NCBI GenBank assembly: GCA_020846875.1
Contig: JADLDB010000040.1
Location: forward strand, 1 to 52,809
Reading direction: 5' to 3'
Length of the DNA stretch: 52,809 nt
Origin: Myxococcales bacterium
GTDB taxonomy: Bacteria; Myxococcota; Myxococcia; Myxococcales; Myxococcaceae
This document shows, piece after piece, positions 40,368 to 49,149 of the stretch. Position numbers and translations under genes: made by a program. Every line of letters starts with the position of its first letter. Positions within the stretch are counted from its first letter, which is position 1. Under the pieces are notes generated by a model. It was not told where the DNA came from, did no database searches, and was given only the letters and a program-made list of their open reading frames with translations.

Positions 40368-41687
40368 ATGGCCGGCCGTGGTAGCGCACTGCCGGCCGTG
40401 TCTACCGCTGCGCCTCCCTCTGCAGTCGTCGGCCTCGCCTCGCGCAAGGCCGCCACCGCCGCGCTCGAGGCGCACGTCGCCGTGCTGAAGGGGACACCGC
40501 TGCGCAAGGCGATCTCCGAGGCGCTGGCGGAGGGCGGCAACCTGGGCGGCAAGGAGCGGCGCTTCGTCGCCTTCGCCGCGCGGGAGCTGTCGCGGCACCT
40601 GCGCCGCCTCGATCTCTCCGCCAAGGCCCGGGGCTACACGGCCGCCCGCCTGCACCTGCCCGAGGATCAGGCGCTCTTGCGCTACGCCCTCTGGCGGAAG
40701 GAGCTCACCTTCGCCGTCGCGGACCGCGTGATGGTCGAGCTCAAGCTGCCCGGGCCGATCCGCCCTCGCAGCCTCCCCGACGCGGTGCTGGAGGAGGAGC
40801 TGGCCCGTGACGTGACTCTGGACTTCGGCGCCACGCCGCTCGACCAGGCCGCCAACCGGCACAGCTTCCCCACCTGGCTCGCGGAGGCGATCGCCGCGGT
40901 GGCGCCCCCCAACGAGCTGGAGGCCGTGCTCGCGGCGCTCAACCGCGAACCGACGCTGACCTTCCGGGTCCGTCCGCCCGGCACGCGGGACGAGCTGCTC
41001 GCGGCGCTCCGCGCGAAGGACTTCGAGGTGAAGGCCTGCGAAGAAGATCCCGACGCCCTCCGCGCCACCACCGAGAGCCGCGCCATCTTCGAGTCGCGCT
41101 GGATGAAGGAGGGCCGGCTGCAGGTGATGGACCTGGGCAGCCAGAAGCTCGCCGCCTTCTGCCGGGCTCAAGCCGGGATGACGGTGGTGGACTACTGCGC
41201 GGGCGCGGGCGGCAAGACGCTGGTGCTGGCGGACGCCGTCGGGCCACGGGGCCGCGTCTACGCGTGGGACTCGAACGCCGGCCGGCTGAAGGAAGCCAGG
41301 CGCAGGGTGGGGGAGGCGAAGCTCACCTGGGTCAGCTTCCCGAAGGAGCCACGCCTCGATCTCGCGGAGCTCGTGCTGGTGGACGCGCCGTGCAGCGGCT
41401 CCGGCACCCTGGGCCGCGAGCCGGATCAGAAGTGGAAGCTGACCGCGAAGAAGGTGGCGGAGCTCGCGAAGACCCAGGGCGAGATCCTCGCCACCATCGC
41501 CCCGAAGCTCAAGGCCGGCGCGGTGCTCGTCTACGGCACCTGCTCGGTGCTGCGCGAAGAGGACGAGGCGGTGGTGGAGCGCTTCCTCGCGTCCCATGCG
41601 GACTTCCGCCTGGACGAGTCCTTGCGCGTCTGGCCGCACCAGCTCGAGGGCGGTGGCTTCTTCGGAGCCAGGCTGCTCAAGGCCTGA
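40368..41687 (+). CDS. RsmB-like RNA (cytosine-5)-methyltransferase
   Basis: 439 residues. An N-terminal NusB-like helical domain (about 25-150) is followed by a Rossmann-fold SAM methyltransferase: 'VVDYCAGAGGKTLVLAD' (SAM motif I), 'YAWDSNAGRL', motif IV 'VDAPCSGSGTLGREPD' with the release Cys, and motif VI 'VYGTCSVLREED' with the nucleophilic Cys. This matches RsmB (m5C967 of 16S rRNA), though the exact target is not shown. ATG at 40368. Upstream is an apparent gene remnant; downstream after 40 bp is a small coiled-coil gene. Confidence 0.93.
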   Translation: MAGRGSALPAVSTAAPPSAVVGLASRKAATAALEAHVAVLKGTPLRKAISEALAEGGNLGGKERRFVAFAARELSRHLRRLDLSAKARGYTAARLHLPEDQALLRYALWRKELTFAVADRVMVELKLPGPIRPRSLPDAVLEEELARDVTLDFGATPLDQAANRHSFPTWLAEAIAAVAPPNELEAVLAALNREPTLTFRVRPPGTRDELLAALRAKDFEVKACEEDPDALRATTESRAIFESRWMKEGRLQVMDLGSQKLAAFCRAQAGMTVVDYCAGAGGKTLVLADAVGPRGRVYAWDSNAGRLKEARRRVGEAKLTWVSFPKEPRLDLAELVLVDAPCSGSGTLGREPDQKWKLTAKKVAELAKTQGEILATIAPKLKAGAVLVYGTCSVLREEDEAVVERFLASHADFRLDESLRVWPHQLEGGGFFGARLLKA

Positions 41688-41727
41688 TACCCTCCCGCCA
41701 CTTTTCCCGCGTTCGAAGGAGGCGTCC

Positions 41728-42117
41728 TTGGACCCCAAGCAGACCGAGGTGGTGAAGCAGATCCAGGCGGCGTGGGAAGAGGCCCAGGCCCAGTTGGCGG
41801 TGCTGCGCGAGCAGGTGGAGCTCGCCACCAACATGGCCCAGGCCAAGGTGCAGACGAACATGAACCAGCGCGAGCTGGATCGCGCCTACCGCGATCTCGG
41901 TGAGGCGGTGTGGGCCGAGGTCAGCAAGGGCAAGCTGCAGCTCCCGTCCAACCTCTCTCAGGTGAAGAAGTCCCTCGAGAACGTCACCAACAAGATCCGC
42001 GCGCAGAACGCGTCCATCAACGATCTGCTGGCTGAAGGGGCCGATCTCGCCAAACGCCTTCAGGAAAAGATGGCGGGCGCGTCGAAAGCCGTGGCGTCAT
42101 CACAGAAAAAGCGGTAA
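41728..42117 (+). CDS. Coiled-coil protein (129 aa)
   Basis: 129 residues from a TTG at 41728 placed five bases after GAAGGAGG, the best ribosome site in the area. Nearly all helical and charged: 'EEAQAQLAVLREQVELATNM', 'RELDRAYRDLGEAVWAEVSKG' (trimmed) and a Lys-rich C-terminus. No signal peptide. The 'AYRDLGEAVWAEV' stretch resembles small phasin-like or 'YtxH-type' helical proteins only superficially. Function unknown. The tRNA-Ala gene begins 45 bp downstream. Confidence 0.72.
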   Translation: MDPKQTEVVKQIQAAWEEAQAQLAVLREQVELATNMAQAKVQTNMNQRELDRAYRDLGEAVWAEVSKGKLQLPSNLSQVKKSLENVTNKIRAQNASINDLLAEGADLAKRLQEKMAGASKAVASSQKKR

Positions 42118-42162
42118 GTCGCCGCGCGCGTTGCGGCCCCACCCGTAAACGCGCGACATCAC

Positions 42163-42235
42163 GGGGCTATAGCTCAGCTGGGAGAGCGCCTGAATGGCAT
42201 TCAGGAGGTCAGCGGTTCGATCCCGCTTAGCTCCA
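42163..42235 (+). tRNA. tRNA-Ala (anticodon GGC)
   Basis: 73 nt. Acceptor GGGGCTA pairs with TAGCTCC (one G-U). D-arm AGCTCAGCTGGGAGAGC, anticodon stem CCTGA/TCAGG with loop ATGGCAT and anticodon GGC, T-arm with GGTTCGATCC. CCA is not encoded. The Ala identity pair G3-U70 is present. Reads GCC and GCU codons. Confidence 0.96.
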
Positions 42236-42253
42236 CAGGGAACCTGAAAACGA

Positions 42254-42284
42254 AAGCGCTCCCGGGTGTGACTCGGGAGCGCTT
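42254..42284. terminator. Perfect 11-bp hairpin between tRNA-Ala and the convergent FKBP gene
   Basis: AAGCGCTCCCG (42254-42264) pairs fully with CGGGAGCGCTT (42274-42284) across a 9-nt loop. It lies 19 bp after the tRNA and 28 bp after the end of the FKBP gene (stop at 42312), so it can serve both strands. It ends in TT and starts with AA but lacks a long U tract. Confidence 0.7.
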
Positions 42285-42311
42285 CGTCGTCTCAGGGTTT
42301 CCTCTTCGGCC

Positions 42312-43055
42312 CTACTTACCCTGGATGCCGATCAGCTCGACCTCGAAGACCAGCACGGCGCCGCCGGGGATCTTCGGAGGCGCGCCGCGATCGCCGTACG
42401 CGATGTCAGACGGGCAGATCAGCTTGGCCTTGCCGCCCACCTTCATCTTCGCCACGCCCTCGGTCCAGCACTTGATCACCCCGTTGAGCGGGAACTCGGC
42501 GGGCGTGCCGCGCTTGTAGGACGAGTCGAACTCTTCGCCGGTGGTGAGCGTGCCCTTGTAGTGCACCTTCACCGTGTCGGTGGGCGCGGGCTGAGCGCCG
42601 GTGCCGGCCTTGGTCTCGAAGTACACCAGGCCCGACGGCTGCTTCTGCGCGCCCTTCTCCTTCTCGGCCTTGGCCAGGAAGTCCTTCGCCTTGCCCTTCT
42701 CCTTCTCCGCCACCTTCTTGGTGTGCTCCTCGATGCGCGCGCGCATGAAGGCGTCCACCTTGGGCCCGTACTCATCCTGATTCACCGTAGACGGCTTGCC
42801 GGTGGCGGCGTCCTTGAAGCCCTTCATCACCTCGGCCACCTCGGCGTCGGACAGCCCGGCGGCCGTGACGGGGCGGGCGATCAGCGTGCCCAGCACGTAC
42901 AGCGTCTTGTTCAGCTCCGCGCCGGTGGGCATGGGGGGCGGCTTGGCGGTGGGGGCGGGGAGCGGCTTGGCGGTGGGGGCGTCGGGCGCGGGGGGCGGGC
43001 CGGCGAAGGCCAGCGCCGAGGTGAGGAGGCCGAGAGCGATGACGAAGCGGGACAT
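42312..43055 (-). CDS. FKBP-type peptidyl-prolyl cis-trans isomerase, exported
   Basis: 247 residues. Signal peptide ('[16 protein letters not shown]'), Pro/Ala-rich linker, N-terminal helical dimerisation region like FkpA/Mip (about 45-140, with a Lys-rich coiled coil '[19 protein letters not shown]'), and a C-terminal FKBP domain (about 145-247). Typical FKBP motifs are '[19 protein letters not shown]', '[19 protein letters not shown]' and '[20 protein letters not shown]'. It catalyses proline isomerisation and acts as a periplasmic chaperone. One substitution stands out: Cys in 'VIKCWTEG', where Gly is common. ATG start. Confidence 0.95.
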   Translation of the reverse strand: MSRFVIALGLLTSALAFAGPPPAPDAPTAKPLPAPTAKPPPMPTGAELNKTLYVLGTLIARPVTAAGLSDAEVAEVMKGFKDAATGKPSTVNQDEYGPKVDAFMRARIEEHTKKVAEKEKGKAKDFLAKAEKEKGAQKQPSGLVYFETKAGTGAQPAPTDTVKVHYKGTLTTGEEFDSSYKRGTPAEFPLNGVIKCWTEGVAKMKVGGKAKLICPSDIAYGDRGAPPKIPGGAVLVFEVELIGIQGK

Positions 43056-43099
43056 GTCGTTTCCTTGTGAGGTTGTGGGACTTCAGGAGTCCAGGACGG

Positions 43100-44017
43100 T
43101 CAGCCCTTGAAGACGTTCATCACGTCCTTGAGCAGCTTCACCGACTCGGCGTGCGGGCGCTGGAAGGCGTTGCGACCCATGATCGAGCCGAAGCCGCCGC
43201 CGTCGCGGATTCCCTTGATCTCCTCCAAGAGTGTGGCCGTCTCCTTCGCCTCGCCCCCGGAGAAGATCACGATCCGCTTGCCGTTGAAGGCACTCTGCAC
43301 CACGTGGCGCACGCGGTCGGCCATCGTCTTGGTGGGGATGTTGTACTTCTCGAACACCTTCTTGGCCTCGGCCTGCTCGATGAAGTCCTTGGGCGGCTTC
43401 ACCTTGATCACGTGCGCGCCGAGCTGCGCGGAGATCTGCGCCGCGTAGGCCACCACGTCGATCGCCGTCTCGCCGTCCTTGGACAGCGCGCCGCGCGGGT
43501 AGGCCCACAGCACCGTGGGCAGGCCCGCCGCCTTCGCCTCGGCGATCAGATCCCGCAGATCCTGGTACTGCTGGTTGCGCGCGCCGGAGCCCGGGTAGAT
43601 CGTGTAGCCGATCGCCACGCAGCCCAGGCGCACCGCGTCCTTTACGGTGGAGGTGAGCGCCGAGATCGGCTGGTCCACCTTGGCCAGCGTGTCGGAGTTG
43701 TTCACCTTGAGGATGAGCGGGATCTCTCCGCAGAACTTGCCGGCGACGGCCTCGAGGAAGCCCAGCGGGGCGGCGTAGGCGTTGCAACCGGAGTCGATGG
43801 CCAACTGCGCGTGGTAGTCGGGATCATACCCGGCGGGGTTGGGCTGGAAGCTGCGGGCCGGGCCGTGCTCGAAGCCCTGGTCCACCGGGAGGATCACGAA
43901 CTTCCCCGTGCCGGCCAGCGTGCCGGTGTTCATCATCCGGGCGAGGTTGGTGAGGACGCCCGGCGACTCCGACGGGTACCAGGAGAGGATCTGCTTGACG
44001 CGATCGGTGTACGCCAT
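43100..44017 (-). CDS. Class I fructose-bisphosphate aldolase (DhnA/FbaB type)
   Basis: 305 residues. TIM-barrel aldolase of the archaeal/DhnA group: 'VILPVDQGFEHGPARSF', 'YPGSGARNQQYQDL', 'AHVIKVKPPK' with the Schiff-base Lys205 (by alignment to the family pattern), and 'VIFSGGEAKE' and 'GSIMGRNAFQRP' for phosphate binding. It cleaves fructose 1,6-bisphosphate to triose phosphates, or runs the reverse in gluconeogenesis. Family resemblance to 2-amino-3,7-dideoxy-heptulosonate synthases exists, but the length and motifs favour FbaB. ATG start; the gap to the FKBP gene is 44 bp. Confidence 0.93.
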   Translation of the reverse strand: MAYTDRVKQILSWYPSESPGVLTNLARMMNTGTLAGTGKFVILPVDQGFEHGPARSFQPNPAGYDPDYHAQLAIDSGCNAYAAPLGFLEAVAGKFCGEIPLILKVNNSDTLAKVDQPISALTSTVKDAVRLGCVAIGYTIYPGSGARNQQYQDLRDLIAEAKAAGLPTVLWAYPRGALSKDGETAIDVVAYAAQISAQLGAHVIKVKPPKDFIEQAEAKKVFEKYNIPTKTMADRVRHVVQSAFNGKRIVIFSGGEAKETATLLEEIKGIRDGGGFGSIMGRNAFQRPHAESVKLLKDVMNVFKG

Positions 44018-44062
44018 GGCAACGCTCCTTGCGGTTGGGTCTCGCGGGAGCGTCTAGCGCAT

Positions 44063-44659
44063 TCACTTCGCCGCTTCAGCGAATTTCACGGGGAAGGTGC
44101 CCAGCGGGTTGCCGCCCACGCGAATGAGCACCTGGAACTGGCCGGGGCCGCGCACCCCGGTGGGCTCCCAGTCCACGGTCCACTCCGTCTCCGGGCCGCT
44201 GCGGAAGTACAGCTCGCCCGACGCCTCCATCACCGTGTCGCCGCGGAAGTCCAGCACCACCACCTCGATCCGCGCGCTCTTCTTCGCCGGGTTCTTCACC
44301 CGCACCACGGTGGAGAACTTCTCCGTCATGTTGTTGGTGAGCGTCACCTGCTCGAAGGGCGTGGAAGGCTTCGCGCCGTCCGCCATGCGGATGAAGGCCT
44401 TGCCGTGCACCACGCGCACCACCGAGTAGCCCTCTTCGACGGGGCTCGACTTGGTGGTGGGGACCGTCTCCGGAGGGGGCTTGTTCTTCTCCAGCTTGGT
44501 GTCGGTGGGCAGCTTGCCGAAGTCCATCGGGCCCAGATCCAGCTTGGGGGCGGACTCCTTCTTGGTGCCCTTGAGGGTGGGCGGCTTCTTTGGCTCCTCC
44601 GCAAAGGCGAGGCACGTGCACACCAGGGTCGCCAGCAGGATCGCGCGGTTCATTGCCAT
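44063..44659 (-). CDS. Exported hypothetical protein
   Basis: 198 residues from the ATG at 44659 (44653 is equally possible); both place a signal peptide at the N-terminus ('NRAILLATLVCTCLAFA'). Upstream ATGs would extend into the divergent TolC-like gene region. A Lys/Pro-rich linker precedes a beta-rich domain ('YSVVRVVHGKAFIRMADG', 'FSTVVRVKNPAKKSARIEVV', 'GQFQVLIRVGGNPLG') with an Ig-like look. Periplasmic. Family not recognised. Divergent from the TolC-like gene across 64 bp. Confidence 0.72.
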   Translation of the reverse strand: MAMNRAILLATLVCTCLAFAEEPKKPPTLKGTKKESAPKLDLGPMDFGKLPTDTKLEKNKPPPETVPTTKSSPVEEGYSVVRVVHGKAFIRMADGAKPSTPFEQVTLTNNMTEKFSTVVRVKNPAKKSARIEVVVLDFRGDTVMEASGELYFRSGPETEWTVDWEPTGVRGPGQFQVLIRVGGNPLGTFPVKFAEAAK

Positions 44660-44723
44660 TGAAACGACCATAGCCAAAAGACCTTCATTTCGACGACTCG
44701 GTGCGGCAAATTGGCCCGCAAGC

Positions 44724-46118
44724 GTGCGGGTCTCCATCACGTCGATCCTCGTCGTAGCGAGCGCGGCGGCCGCCGAGCCGTTGACGCTTGCCCAGTTGAT
44801 CGAGCGGGCGCGGGCGAACGATCACCGGGTGAAGGAAGCGCAGGCGCAGCTCAAGGTCTTCCAGGCGAAGTACAACGAGGCGAAGTGGGCGTGGTTTCCC
44901 CGGATCGACTCGTACCTCGCCTTCGCGGGGCCCACGCCGGAAGCGAAGAATGACGGGCTGGGCGGGGCGCCGACGACCAAGGCGTCTCTGATGTACGACC
45001 TGGACTTCGGTCCGCCGGGCGTGACGACGCGGGCGGGCGCCGACGGGGTGATGCCGATCTTCACCTTCGGCAAGCTGGACGCGCTGGAGGAGGCCGGGAA
45101 GAAGGGCGTGGAGGCGGGCCAGGCGCTGCAGACGCGGGCCGAGGACGAGGCGGAGCTGCAGGTGTCGCAGGCCTTCTACGGGTACTGCCTGGCGGCGTCG
45201 GGCAAGCGGGTGATCGCCGACACGCTGACCCGGCTGGACGACGCGCGGAAGACGCTCGAGCGGCTGCGCAAGGAGGAGTCGGAGCAGGTCACGCAGATGG
45301 ACGTGTACAAGATCGACTACTACCGGAACCTGGTCCAGGCGCAGCTGACCGCGGCGGACAGCGGCTCGACGTTCGCGCTCTCGGCGATCCGGCTGCTGAT
45401 CGCCGCGAAGCCGGGGGAAGAGCTCCAGATCGTCGAGGAGGAGCTCAAGGCGCAGGAAGGGACGCTTCCTCCGGTGGAGACGTACCTGGCGACGGCGGAG
45501 CAGCTCCGGCCGGAGCTGAAGGCGATCGGGGCGGGGATCGCGGCGCGGGAGCAGGAGGTGCTGATCCGCGAGCGGATGTTCTACCCGGACTTGGGCATCG
45601 CCGGCTTCTTCCGCTGGGCGTGGACGACCAACGCGACCAGGCAGTACTCGCCGTTCGCGTACGATCCGTACAACGACCTGTCGGCGGGGCTGCTCCTGGT
45701 GGCGCGGTACCAGTGGGACTTCCCGCAGAAGAGCGCGCAGTTGGCCCAGGCCCGGGCGGAGCTGCAGAAGATGCAGCACCAGCGGGATCTGCTCGCCTCG
45801 GCGGTGAGGATGGAGATCGAGAAGGCGTGGAGCGACACGAAGGCGGGGATGGATCGCAGCGCGAAGCTGGCCCTGGCGGAGAAGGAGGCGCGGCGGTGGG
45901 CGACGGCGGCCTTCACGGCGTTCGACATCGGCACGGGGGACACGCGCGAGCTGGTGGATGCGTTCACCGCCTACGCGCAGTCGTCGTTGCAGCACGCGCA
46001 GGCGGACTACGACACGAAGATCGGGATGCGCTCGTTGGCGCGGGCGGTGGGGGCGAAGGTGGAGCTGTTGCCACCCTCGGAGCCGAAGACCCCGGCCGCG
46101 CCGCTGCAACCGCGATAG
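44724..46118 (+). CDS. TolC-like outer-membrane efflux protein
   Basis: 464 residues from a GTG at 44724; the frame is open upstream but lies across the divergent gene. Signal peptide ('ITSILVVASAAAA'), then the two long helical hairpins of the TolC family with heptad repeats ('LAQLIERARANDHRVKEAQAQ', trimmed; 'TQMDVYKIDYYRNLVQAQLTA') and beta segments ('LMYDLDFGPPG', 'GLLLVARYQWDFPQK'). It should form a trimeric outer-membrane exit duct. No inner-membrane pump or periplasmic adaptor gene is adjacent. 49 bp to the next gene, occupied by a palindromic repeat. Confidence 0.9.
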   Translation: MRVSITSILVVASAAAAEPLTLAQLIERARANDHRVKEAQAQLKVFQAKYNEAKWAWFPRIDSYLAFAGPTPEAKNDGLGGAPTTKASLMYDLDFGPPGVTTRAGADGVMPIFTFGKLDALEEAGKKGVEAGQALQTRAEDEAELQVSQAFYGYCLAASGKRVIADTLTRLDDARKTLERLRKEESEQVTQMDVYKIDYYRNLVQAQLTAADSGSTFALSAIRLLIAAKPGEELQIVEEELKAQEGTLPPVETYLATAEQLRPELKAIGAGIAAREQEVLIRERMFYPDLGIAGFFRWAWTTNATRQYSPFAYDPYNDLSAGLLLVARYQWDFPQKSAQLAQARAELQKMQHQRDLLASAVRMEIEKAWSDTKAGMDRSAKLALAEKEARRWATAAFTAFDIGTGDTRELVDAFTAYAQSSLQHAQADYDTKIGMRSLARAVGAKVELLPPSEPKTPAAPLQPR

Positions 46119-46158
46119 CCCCCTCTCCCCCAGCGGGGGAGAGGATCAGGGAGAGGGG
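46119..46158. repeat. GC-rich palindromic repeat, copy 1 (intergenic)
   Basis: CCTCTCCCCC (46122-46131) pairs perfectly with GGGGGAGAGG (46135-46144) across AGC, followed by a tail AGGGAGAGGGG. It fills the space between the TolC-like and DUF1439 genes. Similar elements occur at 49183 and 50484. Confidence 0.75.
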
Positions 46159-46167
46159 AAGTCACCC

Positions 46168-46659
46168 ATGAGGCGGTGGTTCCTGGCGCTGACGCTCCTC
46201 TTTGCGGCCTGCCCGCTTCGGGTCACGCTCACTGCTGCCGAAATCGAGCGCGAGCTCTCCAGGTCCTTCCCCGTGACGCGCGAGTACAGCGTCCTCTCGG
46301 TGGAGCTCTCGAACCCGAAGGTCGTCCTCAAGCCCGGCAGCGATCGCATCGGGCTCAAGCTGGACGCGACGGCGGGCGTGGCGATCCTCAAAGCGCGCGG
46401 CACGGTCTCCGTAGAAGGCCGTCTCCGCTACGAAGCCGAGCCGCGGCTCTTCTACCTCGACGATCCGCAGGTGGTGGCGCTGCAGCTCCCCGGGCTACCG
46501 GAGACGCAGCAGCAGCAGGTGCTGGACACGATCAACGTGGCGGTGCGGGCGGCGCTGCCGACGGTGCCGATCCACCGGCTGGAGCAGGGCAACGGGAAGT
46601 ACTTCCTCCGCGCGGTGAAAGTGGAGGACGGGCGCGTCATCGCCGAGCTGGGGCTGTAG
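46168..46659 (+). CDS. DUF1439-like lipoprotein
   Basis: 163 residues from the ATG at 46168. Lipoprotein signal ('WFLALTLLFAAC', lipobox FAAC). The mature domain has 'LTAAEIERELSRSFPVTREY', 'VELSNPKVVLKPGSDRIGLK' and 'LPTVPIHRLEQGNGKYFL', matching the layout of DUF1439/YceB-like lipoproteins, which have a lipid-binding-like (TULIP-type) fold. The frame is open upstream through the palindromic repeat, but that part would precede the signal. Role unknown. 42 bp before thrA. Confidence 0.8.
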   Translation: MRRWFLALTLLFAACPLRVTLTAAEIERELSRSFPVTREYSVLSVELSNPKVVLKPGSDRIGLKLDATAGVAILKARGTVSVEGRLRYEAEPRLFYLDDPQVVALQLPGLPETQQQQVLDTINVAVRAALPTVPIHRLEQGNGKYFLRAVKVEDGRVIAELGL

Positions 46660-46701
46660 CGCTTCAGTGACGCACCGCGCCGTGCTTGAGTCCGCGGCGA
46701 C

Positions 46702-49149
46702 ATGACTCTCCCGTTGATCGCCCACAAGTTCGGCGGCAGCAGCGTGGCCACGGCCGAGCGGCTGGCCCGCGTCGCAGACATTCTCCTCGAGCGGCGCGAG
46801 CGCCAGGTGGTGGTCGTCTCGGCGCTGCAGGGCGTGACGGACGCGCTCATCACCCTCGTGAAGCGGGCGGCGGCGAGGGATGAAGGCTGGGAGGGGGCGG
46901 CGGCGTCCCTGGCGGAGCGCCATCGCGACACCGCGAAGGCGCTGCTGGGCGACCAGGCCGGGCCGATGCAGCAGCGGCTCACCGAGGAGTTCAAGGCGCT
47001 GCACGAGCTCCTCCACGCGCAGGCGCTGGTGGGCGCGGTGTCGCCGGACCTCATGGAGCTCGTGTCCGGCCTGGGGGAGGTGTGGTCCTCGCTGATGCTG
47101 GACGCGTGCCTGCGCGCGAGAGGTGCGCCCAGTCGCTGGCTGGACGCGCGCGACGTGCTGGTGGTGGAGAAGGGCGAGCTGGGCGCGATGGTGGACTGGG
47201 AGGCGAGCGGCGCGAAGTTGAAGGCTTTCGTTCCCGACCCGGGAGACCGCGTCGTCATCACCGGCTTCATCGCGCGCACGCGGGACGGGCGGATCACCAC
47301 GCTGGGGCGCAACGGCAGCGACTACTCTGGGGCCATCTTCGCGGCGCTCTTCAACGCGGCCGAGGTGCACATCTGGACCGACGTGGACGGCGTGCTGTCG
47401 GCGGATCCGCGGCTGGTGCCCGAGGCGGTGCTGATCAACCGGCTGTCCTACTCCGAGGCGTGCGAGCTGGCGTACTTCGGGGCGAAGGTGATCCACCCGC
47501 AGACGATGGCGCCGGCCTTCGAGCGGAACATTCCCATCATCACCCGGTCCACCTTCAACCCCACGCACCCGGGCACGCGGATTTCTGCGGAGCGCGATCT
47601 CGACCAGCCGGTGAAGGGTGTCACCACCTTCTCGGGCCTGGCGATCCTCAACATCGAAGGGGCGGGGATGATCGGCGTGCCGGGCACGGCGGAGCGCGCG
47701 TTCGAGGCGCTCAAGGAGGCGGGGATCTCGGTGGTGATGATCTCCCAGGGGAGCTCGGAGCACTCCATCTGCTGCGTGATCCAGGAGCGGGACGGGCACG
47801 GGGCGGAGCGGGCGGTGCGCGAGGCCTTCGCGCGCGAGCTGGCGGCGGGGATGATCGAGGCCGTCACCGTGACGCCCGGCGTGGCGGCGCTGGCGGTGGT
47901 GGGCGACGGCATGGCGGGGACCCCGGGTGTGGCGGCGCGCTTGTTCTCGGCGCTGGCGCGCGCGGGCGTGAACGTGAAGGTGATCGCCCAGGGCTCGAGC
48001 GAGCGGAACATCTCGGTGGCGATCGACGCGGTGAACGCGCGCAAGGGGCTGCGGGCGGTGCACTCGGCGTTCTACCTGTCGGCGCAGACGCTCTCGGTCG
48101 GGATCATCGGCCCGGGGAACGTGGGGAAGGCGCTGCTCGCGCAGATCGCGGCCTCACGCGAGCGGCTGCTCACCAAGAGCAACGTGGATCTCCGCGTCCG
48201 GGCGATCACCGGCAGATCGAAGATGGCGCTGGGCGATACGCAACTGGAGCTGAGCGACCCGCGCGCGCTGCTGGAGCAAGGCGTGGCGACCGATCTCGAC
48301 TCCTTCGCCGCGCACGTGCAGGCGGATCACCTGCCCCACGCGATCATCATCGACTGCTCGGCGGAGGACTCGGTGGCGGCGCGCTACGAGGGCTGGCTGG
48401 CGAAGGGCATTCACGTGGTGACGCCGAACAAGCACGCGGGCTCGGGGCCGTGGGCGCGGTACGCGGCGCTCAAGGCGCAGCCGCGGGCGCGCTTCCTCTA
48501 CGAGTCGACGGTGGGGGCTGGGCTGCCGATCATCACCACCCTGCGGGATCTGATCGACACCGGGGACGAGGTGCTCTCGGTGGAAGGCATCTTCTCCGGC
48601 ACCCTGGCCTACCTGTTCAACCGCTTCGACGGCAGCGAGCGCTTCTCGGCGCTGGTCCGGCAGGCGAAGGAGCTGGGCTACACCGAGCCGGATCCACGGG
48701 ACGATCTCTCGGGGCGAGACGTGGCGCGGAAGCTGGTGATCCTCGCGCGGGAGAACGGCTGGCAGACGAAGCTGGAGGACATCGAGCTGGAGAGCCTGGT
48801 GCCGGTGGCGCTGCGCGACGTGCCGGTAGACGCCTTCCTGTCCCGTCTCGAAGAGCTGGACGGCCCGATGCAGGCGCGCCTGGAGTCGGCGAAGAAGGAG
48901 GGGCGGGTGCTGCGCTACGTGGCGAAGCTGGAGCAGGGCGGGGTGTCGAAGGTCGGCCTCTCGTCGCTGCCCGGAGATCACGCGTTCGCGCACATCCGGC
49001 TGACGGACAACGTGGTGCAGTTCACGACGAAGCGGTACCGCACCAATCCACTGGTCGTGCAGGGCCCGGGCGCGGGACCGGAAGTCACGGCCGCTGGCGT
49101 CTTCGCGGATCTGTTGCGCATCGCGACGGGCCTCGGAGCGCGCCTGTGA
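46702..49149 (+). CDS. thrA: Bifunctional aspartokinase / homoserine dehydrogenase
   Basis: 815 residues, like E. coli ThrA. Aspartokinase (1-295): 'IAHKFGGSSVATAERLARV', 'VVVVSALQGVTDAL', 'ITTLGRNGSDYSGAIFAALF' (trimmed) and 'WTDVDGVLSADPR'. Two ACT domains (about 315-450) with 'ISVVMISQGSSEHSICCVI' and 'GVNVKVIAQGSSERNISVAI', the usual threonine feedback site. Homoserine dehydrogenase (460-815): 'VGIIGPGNVGKALLAQI' for NAD(P), 'YESTVGAGLPIITTLRDLI' and 'GIFSGTLAYLFN'. It performs the first and third steps of threonine/methionine synthesis from aspartate. First gene of thrA-thrB-thrC; the stop overlaps thrB (GTGA). Confidence 0.97.
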   Translation: MTLPLIAHKFGGSSVATAERLARVADILLERRERQVVVVSALQGVTDALITLVKRAAARDEGWEGAAASLAERHRDTAKALLGDQAGPMQQRLTEEFKALHELLHAQALVGAVSPDLMELVSGLGEVWSSLMLDACLRARGAPSRWLDARDVLVVEKGELGAMVDWEASGAKLKAFVPDPGDRVVITGFIARTRDGRITTLGRNGSDYSGAIFAALFNAAEVHIWTDVDGVLSADPRLVPEAVLINRLSYSEACELAYFGAKVIHPQTMAPAFERNIPIITRSTFNPTHPGTRISAERDLDQPVKGVTTFSGLAILNIEGAGMIGVPGTAERAFEALKEAGISVVMISQGSSEHSICCVIQERDGHGAERAVREAFARELAAGMIEAVTVTPGVAALAVVGDGMAGTPGVAARLFSALARAGVNVKVIAQGSSERNISVAIDAVNARKGLRAVHSAFYLSAQTLSVGIIGPGNVGKALLAQIAASRERLLTKSNVDLRVRAITGRSKMALGDTQLELSDPRALLEQGVATDLDSFAAHVQADHLPHAIIIDCSAEDSVAARYEGWLAKGIHVVTPNKHAGSGPWARYAALKAQPRARFLYESTVGAGLPIITTLRDLIDTGDEVLSVEGIFSGTLAYLFNRFDGSERFSALVRQAKELGYTEPDPRDDLSGRDVARKLVILARENGWQTKLEDIELESLVPVALRDVPVDAFLSRLEELDGPMQARLESAKKEGRVLRYVAKLEQGGVSKVGLSSLPGDHAFAHIRLTDNVVQFTTKRYRTNPLVVQGPGAGPEVTAAGVFADLLRIATGLGARL

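Noticed and set aside
47082-49145. Open frame overlapping thrA in a different phase, continuous with thrB
   Set aside because: Only the part from 49146 encodes the GHMP kinase; the earlier part is Gly/Arg/Ala-rich out-of-phase sequence inside thrA.
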